NCBI RefSeq assembly: GCF_001021975.1
Contig: NZ_CP009928.1
Span: 3,414,001-3,478,000 of the forward strand
Reading direction: 5' to 3'
Length of the DNA: 64,000 bases
Source of the DNA: Chryseobacterium gallinarum
GTDB lineage: Bacteria > Bacteroidota > Bacteroidia > Flavobacteriales > Weeksellaceae
Shown here: in pieces, positions 33,393 to 41,826 of the stretch
Layout of the letters: each line of letters opens with the position of its first letter
Position numbering within the stretch: position 1 is the first letter of the stretch
Notes under the pieces: model-generated
Database searches by the model: none
Told to the model about the DNA's origin: nothing
Seen by the model: only the letters and a program-made list of their open reading frames with translations
Translations under genes and position numbers: made by a program

Positions 33393-34070
33393 TTATCTAA
33401 AACCACCACTATTGGATCTTGTCGTATTATTTGAGTTACCTGATCCGCTGTTTTGAGTACCGGAAGATCCGCCCCTGAACCCGCTGCCACTTGAAGATTC
33501 AGATCTGTAGCTGCTGTTGCTTTCCGTATTTCTGAATCCGCCACTATTGGTGTTTGAGTTTCTTTGTGGGGTCTGATAACCACTGCCGTTTCTGAATCCA
33601 CCGCTGTTCTGGGAATTCTGATTACCCTGGTTTCCCTGGTTTCCGCTATTCTGGTTTCTAAAACCTCCGCTATTATTTCTGTTGCTATTATTATTTCTGT
33701 TATAATATCCGTTATTATTGTTGTTATAATAGCCACTACCGCTGCCAGACTGACCTCTGAATCCACTGTTTTGTCTTGAATCAGATCTTCTTTCTACATA
33801 CACCTTCCTTCTGGAGTTATTGTAATTGTAGTAGTAATAAGGAACGCCGTTATCATAATAATAATTGATATTGTTTCTATAATAATAGCCGTCATTGCCC
33901 CAATATCCACCGTTTCCGTAATATCCGGAAGGTGCGTAATAATATCCGTTATTATAATACGGATCTCCATAATAACCACCATTACTTCCGTATCCGTCTG
34001 AATAGGCCAGACAAGAGGTAAGGGTGCTGATAGCAAAGATACTTACTGCTATTTTTAAAAAATTTTTCAT
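33393..34070 (-). CDS. low-complexity Gly/Asn/Tyr/Ser-rich lipoprotein
   Basis: 225 aa: a type II signal peptide (MKNFLKIAVSIFAISTLTSC, Cys20), a Tyr/Gly-rich first third (GYYGDPYYNNGYYYAPSGYY) and an Asn/Ser/Gly-rich remainder with repeated SGGFRN units (at least five copies of the GGFR core) up to the end. The repeats make it intrinsically disordered or adhesive-like, perhaps an extended surface coat. No enzyme motif is present. It starts 4 bp after the pnuC stop, so the two genes are probably co-transcribed and perhaps translationally coupled. Coding is supported by the signal peptide and consistent frame. Confidence 0.75.
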   Translation of the reverse strand: MKNFLKIAVSIFAISTLTSCLAYSDGYGSNGGYYGDPYYNNGYYYAPSGYYGNGGYWGNDGYYYRNNINYYYDNGVPYYYYNYNNSRRKVYVERRSDSRQNSGFRGQSGSGSGYYNNNNNGYYNRNNNSNRNNSGGFRNQNSGNQGNQGNQNSQNSGGFRNGSGYQTPQRNSNTNSGGFRNTESNSSYRSESSSGSGFRGGSSGTQNSGSGNSNNTTRSNSGGFR

Positions 34071-34074
34071 GACT

Positions 34075-34737
34075 TTATTGTACTTTTTTTTCTTTTAAAC
34101 TTTTTTTCCAATTAAGGTATCCTAAGATAGCCATTATAGTGAATACCAAATATTGAACCGAAGTGATTCCAAGGCCCTTAAAAATCATCATAGGAATGCA
34201 AATCAGATCTCCGATAATCCAGAAAATCCAGTTCTCAATGCGCTGTTTGGCCATAAACCACATTCCTACTAAAAATATTGAAGTTGTAAAAATATCCATC
34301 CAATTGGCCCAGTCGAGATGATATAAACCGAGATAGTTACTCTCCAGATTATCGATATAAGGTTTGCAATAATAAATAAAAGTGACAAATGCCAGGCTCA
34401 GTATAAACAGGAGGCCTGCATAGATCCATTCTTTTTTGGTCGCCCATGTCACCTCTACATGAATGTGATCTTTGGAATTTTTAGACCAGAGAATCCATCC
34501 GTAAACACTCATGACTGTATAATAAACATTGATGAGGCAGTCACCCAGCAATCCAAAATTGAAAAGAATATATACATAGATCAAAGTAGAAATAATGCCG
34601 GTAGGGTATACCCATATATTTTTTTTGATGGAAAAGTAAACGCTCAGGGTTCCAAATAAAGCTCCGGAAGCTTCCAGTATGATCTGCGCGGCAGTGTAGC
34701 TTTCATACGGCTTTATAAAAAGATCATATACATTCAT
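34075..34737 (-). CDS. pnuC: PnuC-type nicotinamide riboside transporter
   Basis: Start at ATG 34737 (MNVYDLFIKPYES), 220 aa; another Met six codons upstream is possible. Seven or so membrane helices are visible, with the family segments YPTGIISTLIYVYILF, YYTVMSVYGWILW and ENWIFWIIGDLICIP. PnuC carriers move nicotinamide riboside or, as PnuT/PnuX relatives, thiamin or riboflavin. The downstream gene is the low-complexity lipoprotein instead of the NadR kinase or thiamin kinase usually paired with PnuC, and no TPP riboswitch was seen upstream, so vitamin specificity is inferred only. Confidence 0.85.
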   Translation of the reverse strand: MNVYDLFIKPYESYTAAQIILEASGALFGTLSVYFSIKKNIWVYPTGIISTLIYVYILFNFGLLGDCLINVYYTVMSVYGWILWSKNSKDHIHVEVTWATKKEWIYAGLLFILSLAFVTFIYYCKPYIDNLESNYLGLYHLDWANWMDIFTTSIFLVGMWFMAKQRIENWIFWIIGDLICIPMMIFKGLGITSVQYLVFTIMAILGYLNWKKSLKEKKVQ

Positions 34738-34901
34738 GCGGCCAAAAATAAACAAAAATTAATACTTGCTGAAATACTTTAAATGATGTGTTGGTCAGGT
34801 TTTTAATTTTTTTTATTAAAATAATTGATGAAAATTTGCCGATAAACGTTAGAGTTCCTAAATTTTTTATATTTTCGTGAATCCTTAATAAATAAAAAAA
34901 C

Positions 34902-36419
34902 ATGTCTAAAATTTGGGTTAAGAAACCACTAAGTGCCTATGAGGCAGATATGAAGAAAAGTGAGCTGAAAAAGGTCCTTGGAAAATGGAGTTTAACAGCT
35001 ATCGGAGTAGGGGCTATCATTGGTGGTGGAATCTTTGTGCTTACCGGAACCGGAGCCTATTATCACGCCGGGCCGGCGCTGGCAATCTCTTTCATTATAG
35101 CAGGTATTGCCTGTGTTTTTGCTGCTTTGTGTTATGCGGAATTTGCTTCCATTATTCCTGTTGAAGGTTCAGCTTATGCGTATGCATACGGAACAGTAGG
35201 AGAGATTTTTGCCTGGGCAATGGGCTGGTGTCTCATTTTAGAGTATGCCATGGCGAGTATGGCGGTTTCCGTGAGCTGGTCAGGATATTTTACCAAATTT
35301 TTGAAAATATTCGGGGTTCATTTGCCTGCCTATCTTACTTCCGACCCTGCCAGTTATACAGGAGAAGGATTTTCAATGAACCTGCCGGCATTTATTCTTG
35401 TTTTATTGATTACCGCATTATTGGTTAAAGGTACAAAAGAAGCTGCAGGCGCGAATAACCTTATTGTATTATTAAAAACCACAGCGGTTATTTTTGTAAT
35501 TTTTGCAGGGGTTTATATTATTTTTTCCAATACGGATCTTTATAACGCTGTTGACGGAGTTAAAAACTGGAAACCTTTCATTCCTGATCAGATAAAGATT
35601 AAAAACTCCGAAGGAGATATGGTCTCGGCCTACGGTATCCAGGGGATTATTTCCGGTGCTGCTGCTATTTTCTTTGCCTATATTGGCTTTGATGCTGTTT
35701 CCACACAGGCGGGAGAAGCGATTAATCCTAAAAAAGATGTCCCTTTTGCCATTATTGCTTCGTTGTTAATCTGTACCGCTTTATATATCTGTGTATCTCT
35801 TGTCCTGACAGGGATGATGCATTATACAGACTTTAATCCGGAAGGAAGGTATCCGGATGCGATAAAAGCACCTGTAGCCTATGCTTTTGAAATTGCCGGA
35901 AAACACTGGGCAAGTAATATTGTAACAATTGCCGCTACTGTAGGTTTGATCTCTGTAGTAATGGTAATGATGATGGGACAATCCAGAATCTTTATCGGAA
36001 TGGCAAAAGACGGATTAATTCCCAGATTCTTTGGTGAACTTCACCCGAAAACAAGAACTCCTTACAAAGGAATTATTTTACTTGGAATAGTAGTTGCCCT
36101 GATTGCTGCTCTGACGCCAATCTCAACGCTTGCAGATATGACGAGCTTTGGAACCCTGTTCGCGTTTACATTGGTTTGTATTGCCGTTTGGGTAATGAGA
36201 AAAAAAGAACCTAATCTTATCAGACCTTTCAAGGTGCCTGCTTATCAAATTGTAGTTGGTTTAGGGGTGATCATCAATTTATACCTGATCTATAACCTGA
36301 GTGACCATGCAAAAGAGCTTTCCGCAGGATGGTTATTGCTTGGAGGAATTGTATACTTCCTTTATGGTAGAAAAAACAGTAAACTTAATAATCCTGAAAA
36401 ATATAAGGATATAGATTAA
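34902..36419 (+). CDS. amino acid permease (APC superfamily)
   Basis: A 505-aa cytoplasmic-membrane permease with about 12 to 14 membrane helices. The first helix contains the broken-helix substrate motif AIGVGAIIGGGIFVLTG, characteristic of the cationic amino-acid transporter type of APC proteins. A later FAYIGFDAVSTQAGEA is helix 6. The family imports or exchanges amino acids with protons or sodium; the specific amino acid cannot be given. A TATATTTTC box lies about 25 bp before the start, and a terminator follows the gene. Confidence 0.92.
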   Translation: MSKIWVKKPLSAYEADMKKSELKKVLGKWSLTAIGVGAIIGGGIFVLTGTGAYYHAGPALAISFIIAGIACVFAALCYAEFASIIPVEGSAYAYAYGTVGEIFAWAMGWCLILEYAMASMAVSVSWSGYFTKFLKIFGVHLPAYLTSDPASYTGEGFSMNLPAFILVLLITALLVKGTKEAAGANNLIVLLKTTAVIFVIFAGVYIIFSNTDLYNAVDGVKNWKPFIPDQIKIKNSEGDMVSAYGIQGIISGAAAIFFAYIGFDAVSTQAGEAINPKKDVPFAIIASLLICTALYICVSLVLTGMMHYTDFNPEGRYPDAIKAPVAYAFEIAGKHWASNIVTIAATVGLISVVMVMMMGQSRIFIGMAKDGLIPRFFGELHPKTRTPYKGIILLGIVVALIAALTPISTLADMTSFGTLFAFTLVCIAVWVMRKKEPNLIRPFKVPAYQIVVGLGVIINLYLIYNLSDHAKELSAGWLLLGGIVYFLYGRKNSKLNNPEKYKDID

Positions 36420-36429
36420 TATTGATATA

Positions 36430-36451
36430 AACCGCTCCGGCGGTTTTTTTT
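36430..36451 (+). terminator. terminator after the permease gene
   Basis: AACCGC-tccg-GCGGTT is followed by seven or eight T residues. Confidence 0.85.
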
Positions 36452-36471
36452 GTACATAAACATCATATACT

Positions 36472-37485
36472 ATGAAAAAATTTTTTTCCATTGTGTTCCT
36501 ATCCGTTGGAGTGATCATATTTTCTCAACAGATAGAAGGCTTTGAAAACATTCTGACCGATAAGATCAGCATCAGAGCCCTTGAGGTTGATGAGCATAAA
36601 GTCTGGTACAGTGGAACAGGTTCCAAGTTTGGCTTTGTTGATTTGAAAAATCCCGAAAATCAGAAACAGGTAGAATTAGACGCCGGAAAACTTGAATTCA
36701 GAACCCTGGGGAAGGATAAAAGTGCTTTTTATGCCATTAATATCGTAAGTCTGGCCCGTTTCTTTAAAATTGACAAGAAGGATTTAAAATCGCAGGTTAT
36801 TTTTACAGATACAGCAAAAACAGCTTTCTATGACGCCTTACATTTCGTAAATGATAAACTGGCTTATGCTTTCAGCGATGCAGATAAAGACAATGTCCTG
36901 AAACTGGCGGTATATAAAAACGGGAAATGGGGTATGTTCAGGAGTAATCTGATGTTACATCCGGGAGAAGCTGCTTTTGCGGCAAGCAATACTAATATTG
37001 CTTCCTCCGGAAATTATTTGTGGATAGCAACGGGAGGAAAGGCATCGAGGATTCTGAGAATGAATTTAAAAAATGAGAAGTTTGAAACTTTTACTACTCC
37101 GTTTATCCAGGGAGAACCTTCCCAGGGAATGTATTCTATAGACTTCTATGGAGATCATTTTGGTGTTGCTGTAGGAGGGGATTATACCAGGCAGGAGGCT
37201 AACATCAACAATATAGCAACCACAACGGATGGTGGTAAAACCTGGCAGATACAGGCGTCAGGTCAAAATGCAGGTTATATGACCTGCGTGAAAATCAGGC
37301 CCGGATCCAAAGGTAAAGAAATGGTCGCAGTAGGAGATCAGAATATTAGCTATTCCTCAGATTTTGGTAAAACATGGAAGAAGATTTCTGATGAAAAAGG
37401 GTTGTTTGTCTGCCAATGGATAGATGGAAATACCGTCGTTTTTGCCGGAAATGGCAGGATAGTAAAAGCCAGATTAAAATTGTAA
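36472..37485 (+). CDS. secreted BNR/Ycf48-like beta-propeller protein
   Basis: 337 aa with a signal peptide (MKKFFSIVFLSVGVIIFSQQ). The mature protein has repeated Asp-box-like turns (TTDGGKTWQIQ, SSDFGKTWKKIS, and weaker ones) and alternating strands, fitting a six- or seven-bladed propeller like sialidase-type BNR or Ycf48 (YCF48/HCF136) proteins. No catalytic set of a sialidase is visible. It lacks a type IX sorting domain at the C-terminus, ending simply in IVKARLKL. The role is unknown. Confidence 0.8.
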   Translation: MKKFFSIVFLSVGVIIFSQQIEGFENILTDKISIRALEVDEHKVWYSGTGSKFGFVDLKNPENQKQVELDAGKLEFRTLGKDKSAFYAINIVSLARFFKIDKKDLKSQVIFTDTAKTAFYDALHFVNDKLAYAFSDADKDNVLKLAVYKNGKWGMFRSNLMLHPGEAAFAASNTNIASSGNYLWIATGGKASRILRMNLKNEKFETFTTPFIQGEPSQGMYSIDFYGDHFGVAVGGDYTRQEANINNIATTTDGGKTWQIQASGQNAGYMTCVKIRPGSKGKEMVAVGDQNISYSSDFGKTWKKISDEKGLFVCQWIDGNTVVFAGNGRIVKARLKL

Positions 37486-37657
37486 ATATAAGATATAGAA
37501 TTTATCATTATTCCCCGAAGATATTGATCATACGTATTTAGACTCATTATAAAATAGAACCTAATATAATTCATAGGTTAAAATTCGTAAGTAATGGTTA
37601 ATTTTGCAGAATGAATTTTAATTATGTTAAATTCTACCTTATAAATTTTATTTTTCA

Positions 37658-39016
37658 ATGAACTCTTTAATAGATAAATATAATATTCCCGGACCCCGTT
37701 ACACTTCTTATCCTACCGTTCCATATTGGGATGAGACAACATTCACTCCTGAAAAATGGAAAGAAAGTGTGATCAGGTCATTCCGTGAAACCAATTCAGG
37801 GGAGGGAATTTCTATTTATATCCATTTACCTTTCTGCGAGGCATTATGTACGTTTTGTGCATGCCACAAAAGAATTACAAAACAGCATAGCGTAGAAGTT
37901 CCTTATCTTGAAAGCGTATTGAAGGAATGGAAGCTTTACCTTGCTTTGTTTAATGAAAGACCCAAACTGAAAGAACTGCATTTAGGGGGTGGAACTCCTA
38001 CCTTTTTTTCTCCTCAGAATTTAAGAACATTGTTGGAAGGGATTTTTGAAACGGTGGATATTGCTGAACATCCTGAATTTTCTTTTGAAGGTCACCCGAA
38101 TAATACCACCAAAGAACATCTTCAGACCTTATATGATCTTGGTTTCAGAAGAGTGAGCTTTGGCGTTCAGGATTATGATCCTAAAGTTCAGAAAGCGATC
38201 AATAGGATTCAGCCTTTTGAAAATGTAAAAGCGGTAACGGAATGGGCAAAAGAAATAGGATACAGGGGAATCAGCCATGATTTGGTTTTCGGGCTTCCTC
38301 ATCAGAATTGGGAAGCGATGGAACATACCATCAGAAAGACCATGGAGTTAAAGCCGGACAGGCTGGCATTTTATTCCTATGCGCATGTTCCGTGGGTGAA
38401 AGGAGTAGGACAGAGGGGGTTCGATGAAAATGATTTACCGAGTGGAGAAGAAAAACGGAGATTGTATGAAGATGGGAAGAAGCTTCTTCAGGATTTAGGA
38501 TATATTGAAGTGGGAATGGATCACTTCTCCCTTGAACATGATGATTTATACCAATCTTTGATTCATAAGAAACTTCACAGAAACTTTATGGGATATACTT
38601 CCAGCAATACCCAACTGATGGTAGGCCTTGGAATGTCAGCTATTTCAGATTCATGGTATGCATTTGCCCAAAATGTAAAAACAGTAGAGGAGTACCAGAA
38701 CATTGTTGAGAAAGGAGAAATTCCGGTAGTGAAAGGTCATGTTCTTAACGAAGAAGATTTAATTGTAAGAAGGCATATTCTGAATCTGATGTGTCAGCTG
38801 GAAACTACTTTTACCCATACTAATTCTTTCCCGGAATTGGAAAATGCACTTGATATGCTTGCCGAAATGGAAAACGACGGATTGGTTGAAATCAATGGTA
38901 ATGAAATTAAGATTACGGAAGCAGGAAGGGCATTTACAAGGAATGTAGCCATGGTTTTTGATCTTAGAATGATGAGAAATAAACCTGAAACAAGGATATT
39001 CTCTATGACCATATAG
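37658..39016 (+). CDS. hemN: oxygen-independent coproporphyrinogen III oxidase
   Basis: A 452-aa radical-SAM enzyme of anaerobic heme synthesis. The [4Fe-4S] cluster ligands are Cys60, Cys64 and Cys67 in FCEALCTFCACH; the fourth Cys (CACH, Cys69) matches HemN proper. Also present are the SAM-binding LHLGGGTPTFFS and a GEEKRRLYEDG segment of the C-terminal HemN domain. The length is typical of HemN, longer than HemW (about 380 aa), so a real CPO is more likely than HemW. It starts a two-gene unit with the membrane protein at 39023. Confidence 0.93.
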   Translation: MNSLIDKYNIPGPRYTSYPTVPYWDETTFTPEKWKESVIRSFRETNSGEGISIYIHLPFCEALCTFCACHKRITKQHSVEVPYLESVLKEWKLYLALFNERPKLKELHLGGGTPTFFSPQNLRTLLEGIFETVDIAEHPEFSFEGHPNNTTKEHLQTLYDLGFRRVSFGVQDYDPKVQKAINRIQPFENVKAVTEWAKEIGYRGISHDLVFGLPHQNWEAMEHTIRKTMELKPDRLAFYSYAHVPWVKGVGQRGFDENDLPSGEEKRRLYEDGKKLLQDLGYIEVGMDHFSLEHDDLYQSLIHKKLHRNFMGYTSSNTQLMVGLGMSAISDSWYAFAQNVKTVEEYQNIVEKGEIPVVKGHVLNEEDLIVRRHILNLMCQLETTFTHTNSFPELENALDMLAEMENDGLVEINGNEIKITEAGRAFTRNVAMVFDLRMMRNKPETRIFSMTI

Positions 39017-39022
39017 GAAGCT

Positions 39023-40201
39023 ATGAAGCATAGGGCTCCAGTCATATTTTTATACACGTATGCTCTTTCTTTCAGCTTTTTAAAGACAGTAAGACTGCCT
39101 AATGAATGGGCAAAAGCCCACTGGCTTGTAGATTACAGGTCCGGATTCATCAAAAGAGGCCTTGCAGGGGAAATTTTCGGATTCTTTTTTGAAAAAAGTG
39201 AATGTCAGATAGAAATAGTATCAGCGGTAATATTATTTCTTTTATACCTGGCAATAATGATTATTGCTGTGAAGCATACCTTTCAAAATTACCACATCCG
39301 TAAAGTTTTGTTGTACACGGTCTTTTTTCTGTCCCAGTATATCGTATTGTCGGCTCATTTTATAGGGTACCTGGATCAGGTGATTTTCCTGCTTACATTT
39401 TTGGCTGTGTACCTTATCAGACAGCGGTACATCACATTGGCTTCCCTATTGTGTGGGGTAAGTGTGCTTATTCATGAAATTTCATTTTTTCTGATGCTTC
39501 CCATTTGTCTTTTTGCGCTATCACTGAATGAAATTAATAATAAACCCGCTATAACATCAGACCTTATAAGGAAAGCAATATTTTTCTCGGGGGTTTCTGT
39601 AGCCATGATAATTTCGGTTTCCCTGTATCAGGAGTTTTCGGGGAAAGATAATCGTGAAATTATTTTTAATTATCTGGAAAGTTCAGGATTTATCAGCAGG
39701 CGTTTCGGTTATATTGTTTCGGATGCTTATACAGAGAGTTTCGTAACCTATTTGAAACAGGAAGGGCCGAATTTTCTGAAAAGAGTTTTTTTCTCTGCAT
39801 TTACCATTAAATTCTGGATTCCCATTGCTTTTATGATGCTGATGATTTATAAATTGTTCAGAAATGTGAATGGATATATTCTGCTTTTCCTGGGAATAAT
39901 AGCTTTATTTCCTCTGATATTGCACGCAATTGCTTGGGATACGTTCAGAATATGGTCGTTCCCCTTTATGATTCTTTTTCTTGGATTCTGGATTTTAGAT
40001 AGTCACTTTAAAAGTGTACAGCTTCCAGGAAAACCAAGTAGCTTTGAAATTATTTTTTTCGTGTCGGCCGTAATGCTTACTGCGGTATTACTGAACGGCC
40101 TTTTTGATAATGAAACAGAAGGGTTTTCAAAACCCGAAAGATTATTGCTTCTGGTTCCTGTCTTTTCGATGGTAACATATTTAATAAAAAAGCCCGGGTA
40201 A
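39023..40201 (+). CDS. polytopic membrane protein, unknown function
   Basis: 392 aa starting 6 bp after the hemN stop, so likely co-transcribed. It is highly hydrophobic with roughly eight to ten membrane segments. An N-terminal periplasmic loop carries WAKAHWLVDYRSGFIKRGLAG, a pattern seen in GT-C-like polytopic glycosyltransferase or EpsG-like proteins. A later AWDTFRIWSFPF is also compatible. Assignment is only a guess from topology. The C-terminal end lies inside the leftward gene's terminator hairpin (40184-40215). Confidence 0.7.
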   Translation: MKHRAPVIFLYTYALSFSFLKTVRLPNEWAKAHWLVDYRSGFIKRGLAGEIFGFFFEKSECQIEIVSAVILFLLYLAIMIIAVKHTFQNYHIRKVLLYTVFFLSQYIVLSAHFIGYLDQVIFLLTFLAVYLIRQRYITLASLLCGVSVLIHEISFFLMLPICLFALSLNEINNKPAITSDLIRKAIFFSGVSVAMIISVSLYQEFSGKDNREIIFNYLESSGFISRRFGYIVSDAYTESFVTYLKQEGPNFLKRVFFSAFTIKFWIPIAFMMLMIYKLFRNVNGYILLFLGIIALFPLILHAIAWDTFRIWSFPFMILFLGFWILDSHFKSVQLPGKPSSFEIIFFVSAVMLTAVLLNGLFDNETEGFSKPERLLLLVPVFSMVTYLIKKPG

Positions 40202-40215
40202 TCAATACCAGGGCT
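40184..40215 (-). terminator. terminator of the sugar dehydrogenase gene, overlapping the convergent gene's stop
   Basis: AGCCCGGGTA-atcaa-TACCAGGGCT pairs with one mismatch and, read leftward, ends in a T-rich run. The rightward gene's stop (TAA 40199-40201) lies inside the stem. Confidence 0.6.
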
Positions 40216-40239
40216 GCGGATTCTATGTAATGTATCAGC

Positions 40240-41610
40240 TTATTTAATAATTAACTTCTGACTGTAGGATTTCAGATCTCCTGATTTAAGATTGATAAAA
40301 TACACTCCTGCCGGTATTCCGGAAATATCAATACTTTTTCCGTTTATAATTTGTTGGGTTTCTAAAACCTTCCTCCCTTCTGCATTGATGATCTCTGCTG
40401 TTATTTTAGGATCTCTGATTCCATTAATGAAGATCTCTTTGGAAGCCGGGTTAGGATATATCTTTACCGTTTCCAGGGTATTATTTTCCTGGGTCCCTAG
40501 AGTTCCTGTGGTAATTCTGAATATTTTTCCGGTATTGACAGCTGCCACATACAGCTCTTTTTGCGAGTCTTGTCCGAAGGTGGAGAAATTGCTTCCATTA
40601 TAGGGAGAAGTCCATGTAATAATATTGTTGCTGTCTAATATTCCGATTTGACCGGAACAATAATCTGCAAAAAAGTATTTTCCCTGAAGAGAAGGATATT
40701 GTGTTCCTCTGTAAACGTATCCTCCGGTAACGGAGCATTTTCCACCCGAATGATCATAAACGGCAACAGGAAAGGTCATAGATGATTGTGCCGGACATCC
40801 TGTTGTATTGTAGGGAGTATTTCCTTCATAGCAACGCCAGCCGTAATTGATGCCGGATTGGTTAAGAGGCATTCTGTTAATCTCCTCAATAGCTCCCTGG
40901 CCTACATCTGCTATGATAACGTTTCCTGAAGTCAGGTCAAAAGAAAATTTCCATCCGTTTCTAAGTCCGTATGCCCAGACTTCATCAGCGCCATCAACAC
41001 CTGCTCCGGCAAAAGGGTTATCCCCCGGAATATTATACGGGCCGGTAGCATCTACATCTATTCTCAGCAGTTTTCCTAAAAGTGCATTTTTATTTTGGGC
41101 ATTATTATTCGGGTCTCCACTGCTTCCTCCGTCCCCTGTGATCATCCATAATTTTCCATCGGGAGCAAAATGCAGGCTTCCTCCGTTGTGATTATCAAAA
41201 GGTTTAGGAATATTGAGCAGGATTTTCTCCGAATTGGGGTCTGCTGTATCAGGATTTGATGAACTGACGGTATATCTCGCCACAACAATATTTCCTGCTG
41301 TATTGTTATAGTATACAAAAAAATATCCGTTGGTAGCATATTGCGGATGAAATGCCAATCCCAAAAGGCCTCTTTCACCTCCGTAGAGTACTTTTGAAGT
41401 AATGTTTAAAAAATCAGTGGAATTAATATTCCCATTGGGTTGAATAATTTTGATAATTCCGGTTTGCTGTACCACAAACAAACGGCTGTCATTGGCATTG
41501 GTAATCTCAACAGGACGGGTGAGCCCGGTAGCAAATTCTTCCAGATTAATGCTTTGGGCATTAAGGATTAAGGAAGAAAAAATACAGATGGTAAAAAGTA
41601 AATTTTTCAT
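40240..41610 (-). CDS. PQQ-dependent sugar dehydrogenase (GSDH family) with type IX sorting domain
   Basis: Start at ATG 41610 (MKNLLFTICIFSSLILNAQ signal peptide), 456 aa; a longer upstream frame adds a non-signal stretch. The middle is the six-bladed glucose/sorbosone dehydrogenase domain (TRPVEITNANDSRLFVVQQTG; GGERGLLGLAFHPQY; GDGGSSGDPNNNAQ; the Arg/Gln-rich PQQ and calcium-binding blades). A type A sorting domain (KIYPNPASKEIFINGI..., ending YSQKLIIK) sends it out through the type IX system. Sugars or aldoses are oxidised in the periplasm or at the surface; the exact substrate is open. Confidence 0.92.
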   Translation of the reverse strand: MKNLLFTICIFSSLILNAQSINLEEFATGLTRPVEITNANDSRLFVVQQTGIIKIIQPNGNINSTDFLNITSKVLYGGERGLLGLAFHPQYATNGYFFVYYNNTAGNIVVARYTVSSSNPDTADPNSEKILLNIPKPFDNHNGGSLHFAPDGKLWMITGDGGSSGDPNNNAQNKNALLGKLLRIDVDATGPYNIPGDNPFAGAGVDGADEVWAYGLRNGWKFSFDLTSGNVIIADVGQGAIEEINRMPLNQSGINYGWRCYEGNTPYNTTGCPAQSSMTFPVAVYDHSGGKCSVTGGYVYRGTQYPSLQGKYFFADYCSGQIGILDSNNIITWTSPYNGSNFSTFGQDSQKELYVAAVNTGKIFRITTGTLGTQENNTLETVKIYPNPASKEIFINGIRDPKITAEIINAEGRKVLETQQIINGKSIDISGIPAGVYFINLKSGDLKSYSQKLIIK

Positions 41611-41789
41611 AATATTTTGATAGTTAGTGTGTTGAATGATGAATGAAAATTTTATACCAATCAAAATTTGAAAATTTCATGATCATACTATGAAAAAATT
41701 GTTAAATCTTAAATAGAAATCATACTACCAATATATCTGAAAATAAACCATTTCTGTTGTTAAAAATTCATAAAATACAAGAAAATCAT

Positions 41790-41797
41790 TATATTTG
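41790..41797 (+). promoter_or_regulatory. -7 element TATATTTG upstream of secDF
   Basis: TATATTTG lies about 30 bp before the secDF start. A clear TTTG at -33 is not visible, so this is a partial match to the flavobacterial consensus. Confidence 0.45.
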
Positions 41798-41826
41798 CCG
41801 ACTTAATTTAACGTAGTTATAACAAA

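Noticed and set aside
33362..33766. Second long leftward frame inside the low-complexity lipoprotein gene
   Set aside because: Repetitive DNA opens several frames at once. The frame with signal peptide and lipobox is the real one; the other encodes an Ile/Thr/Val-rich artefact.
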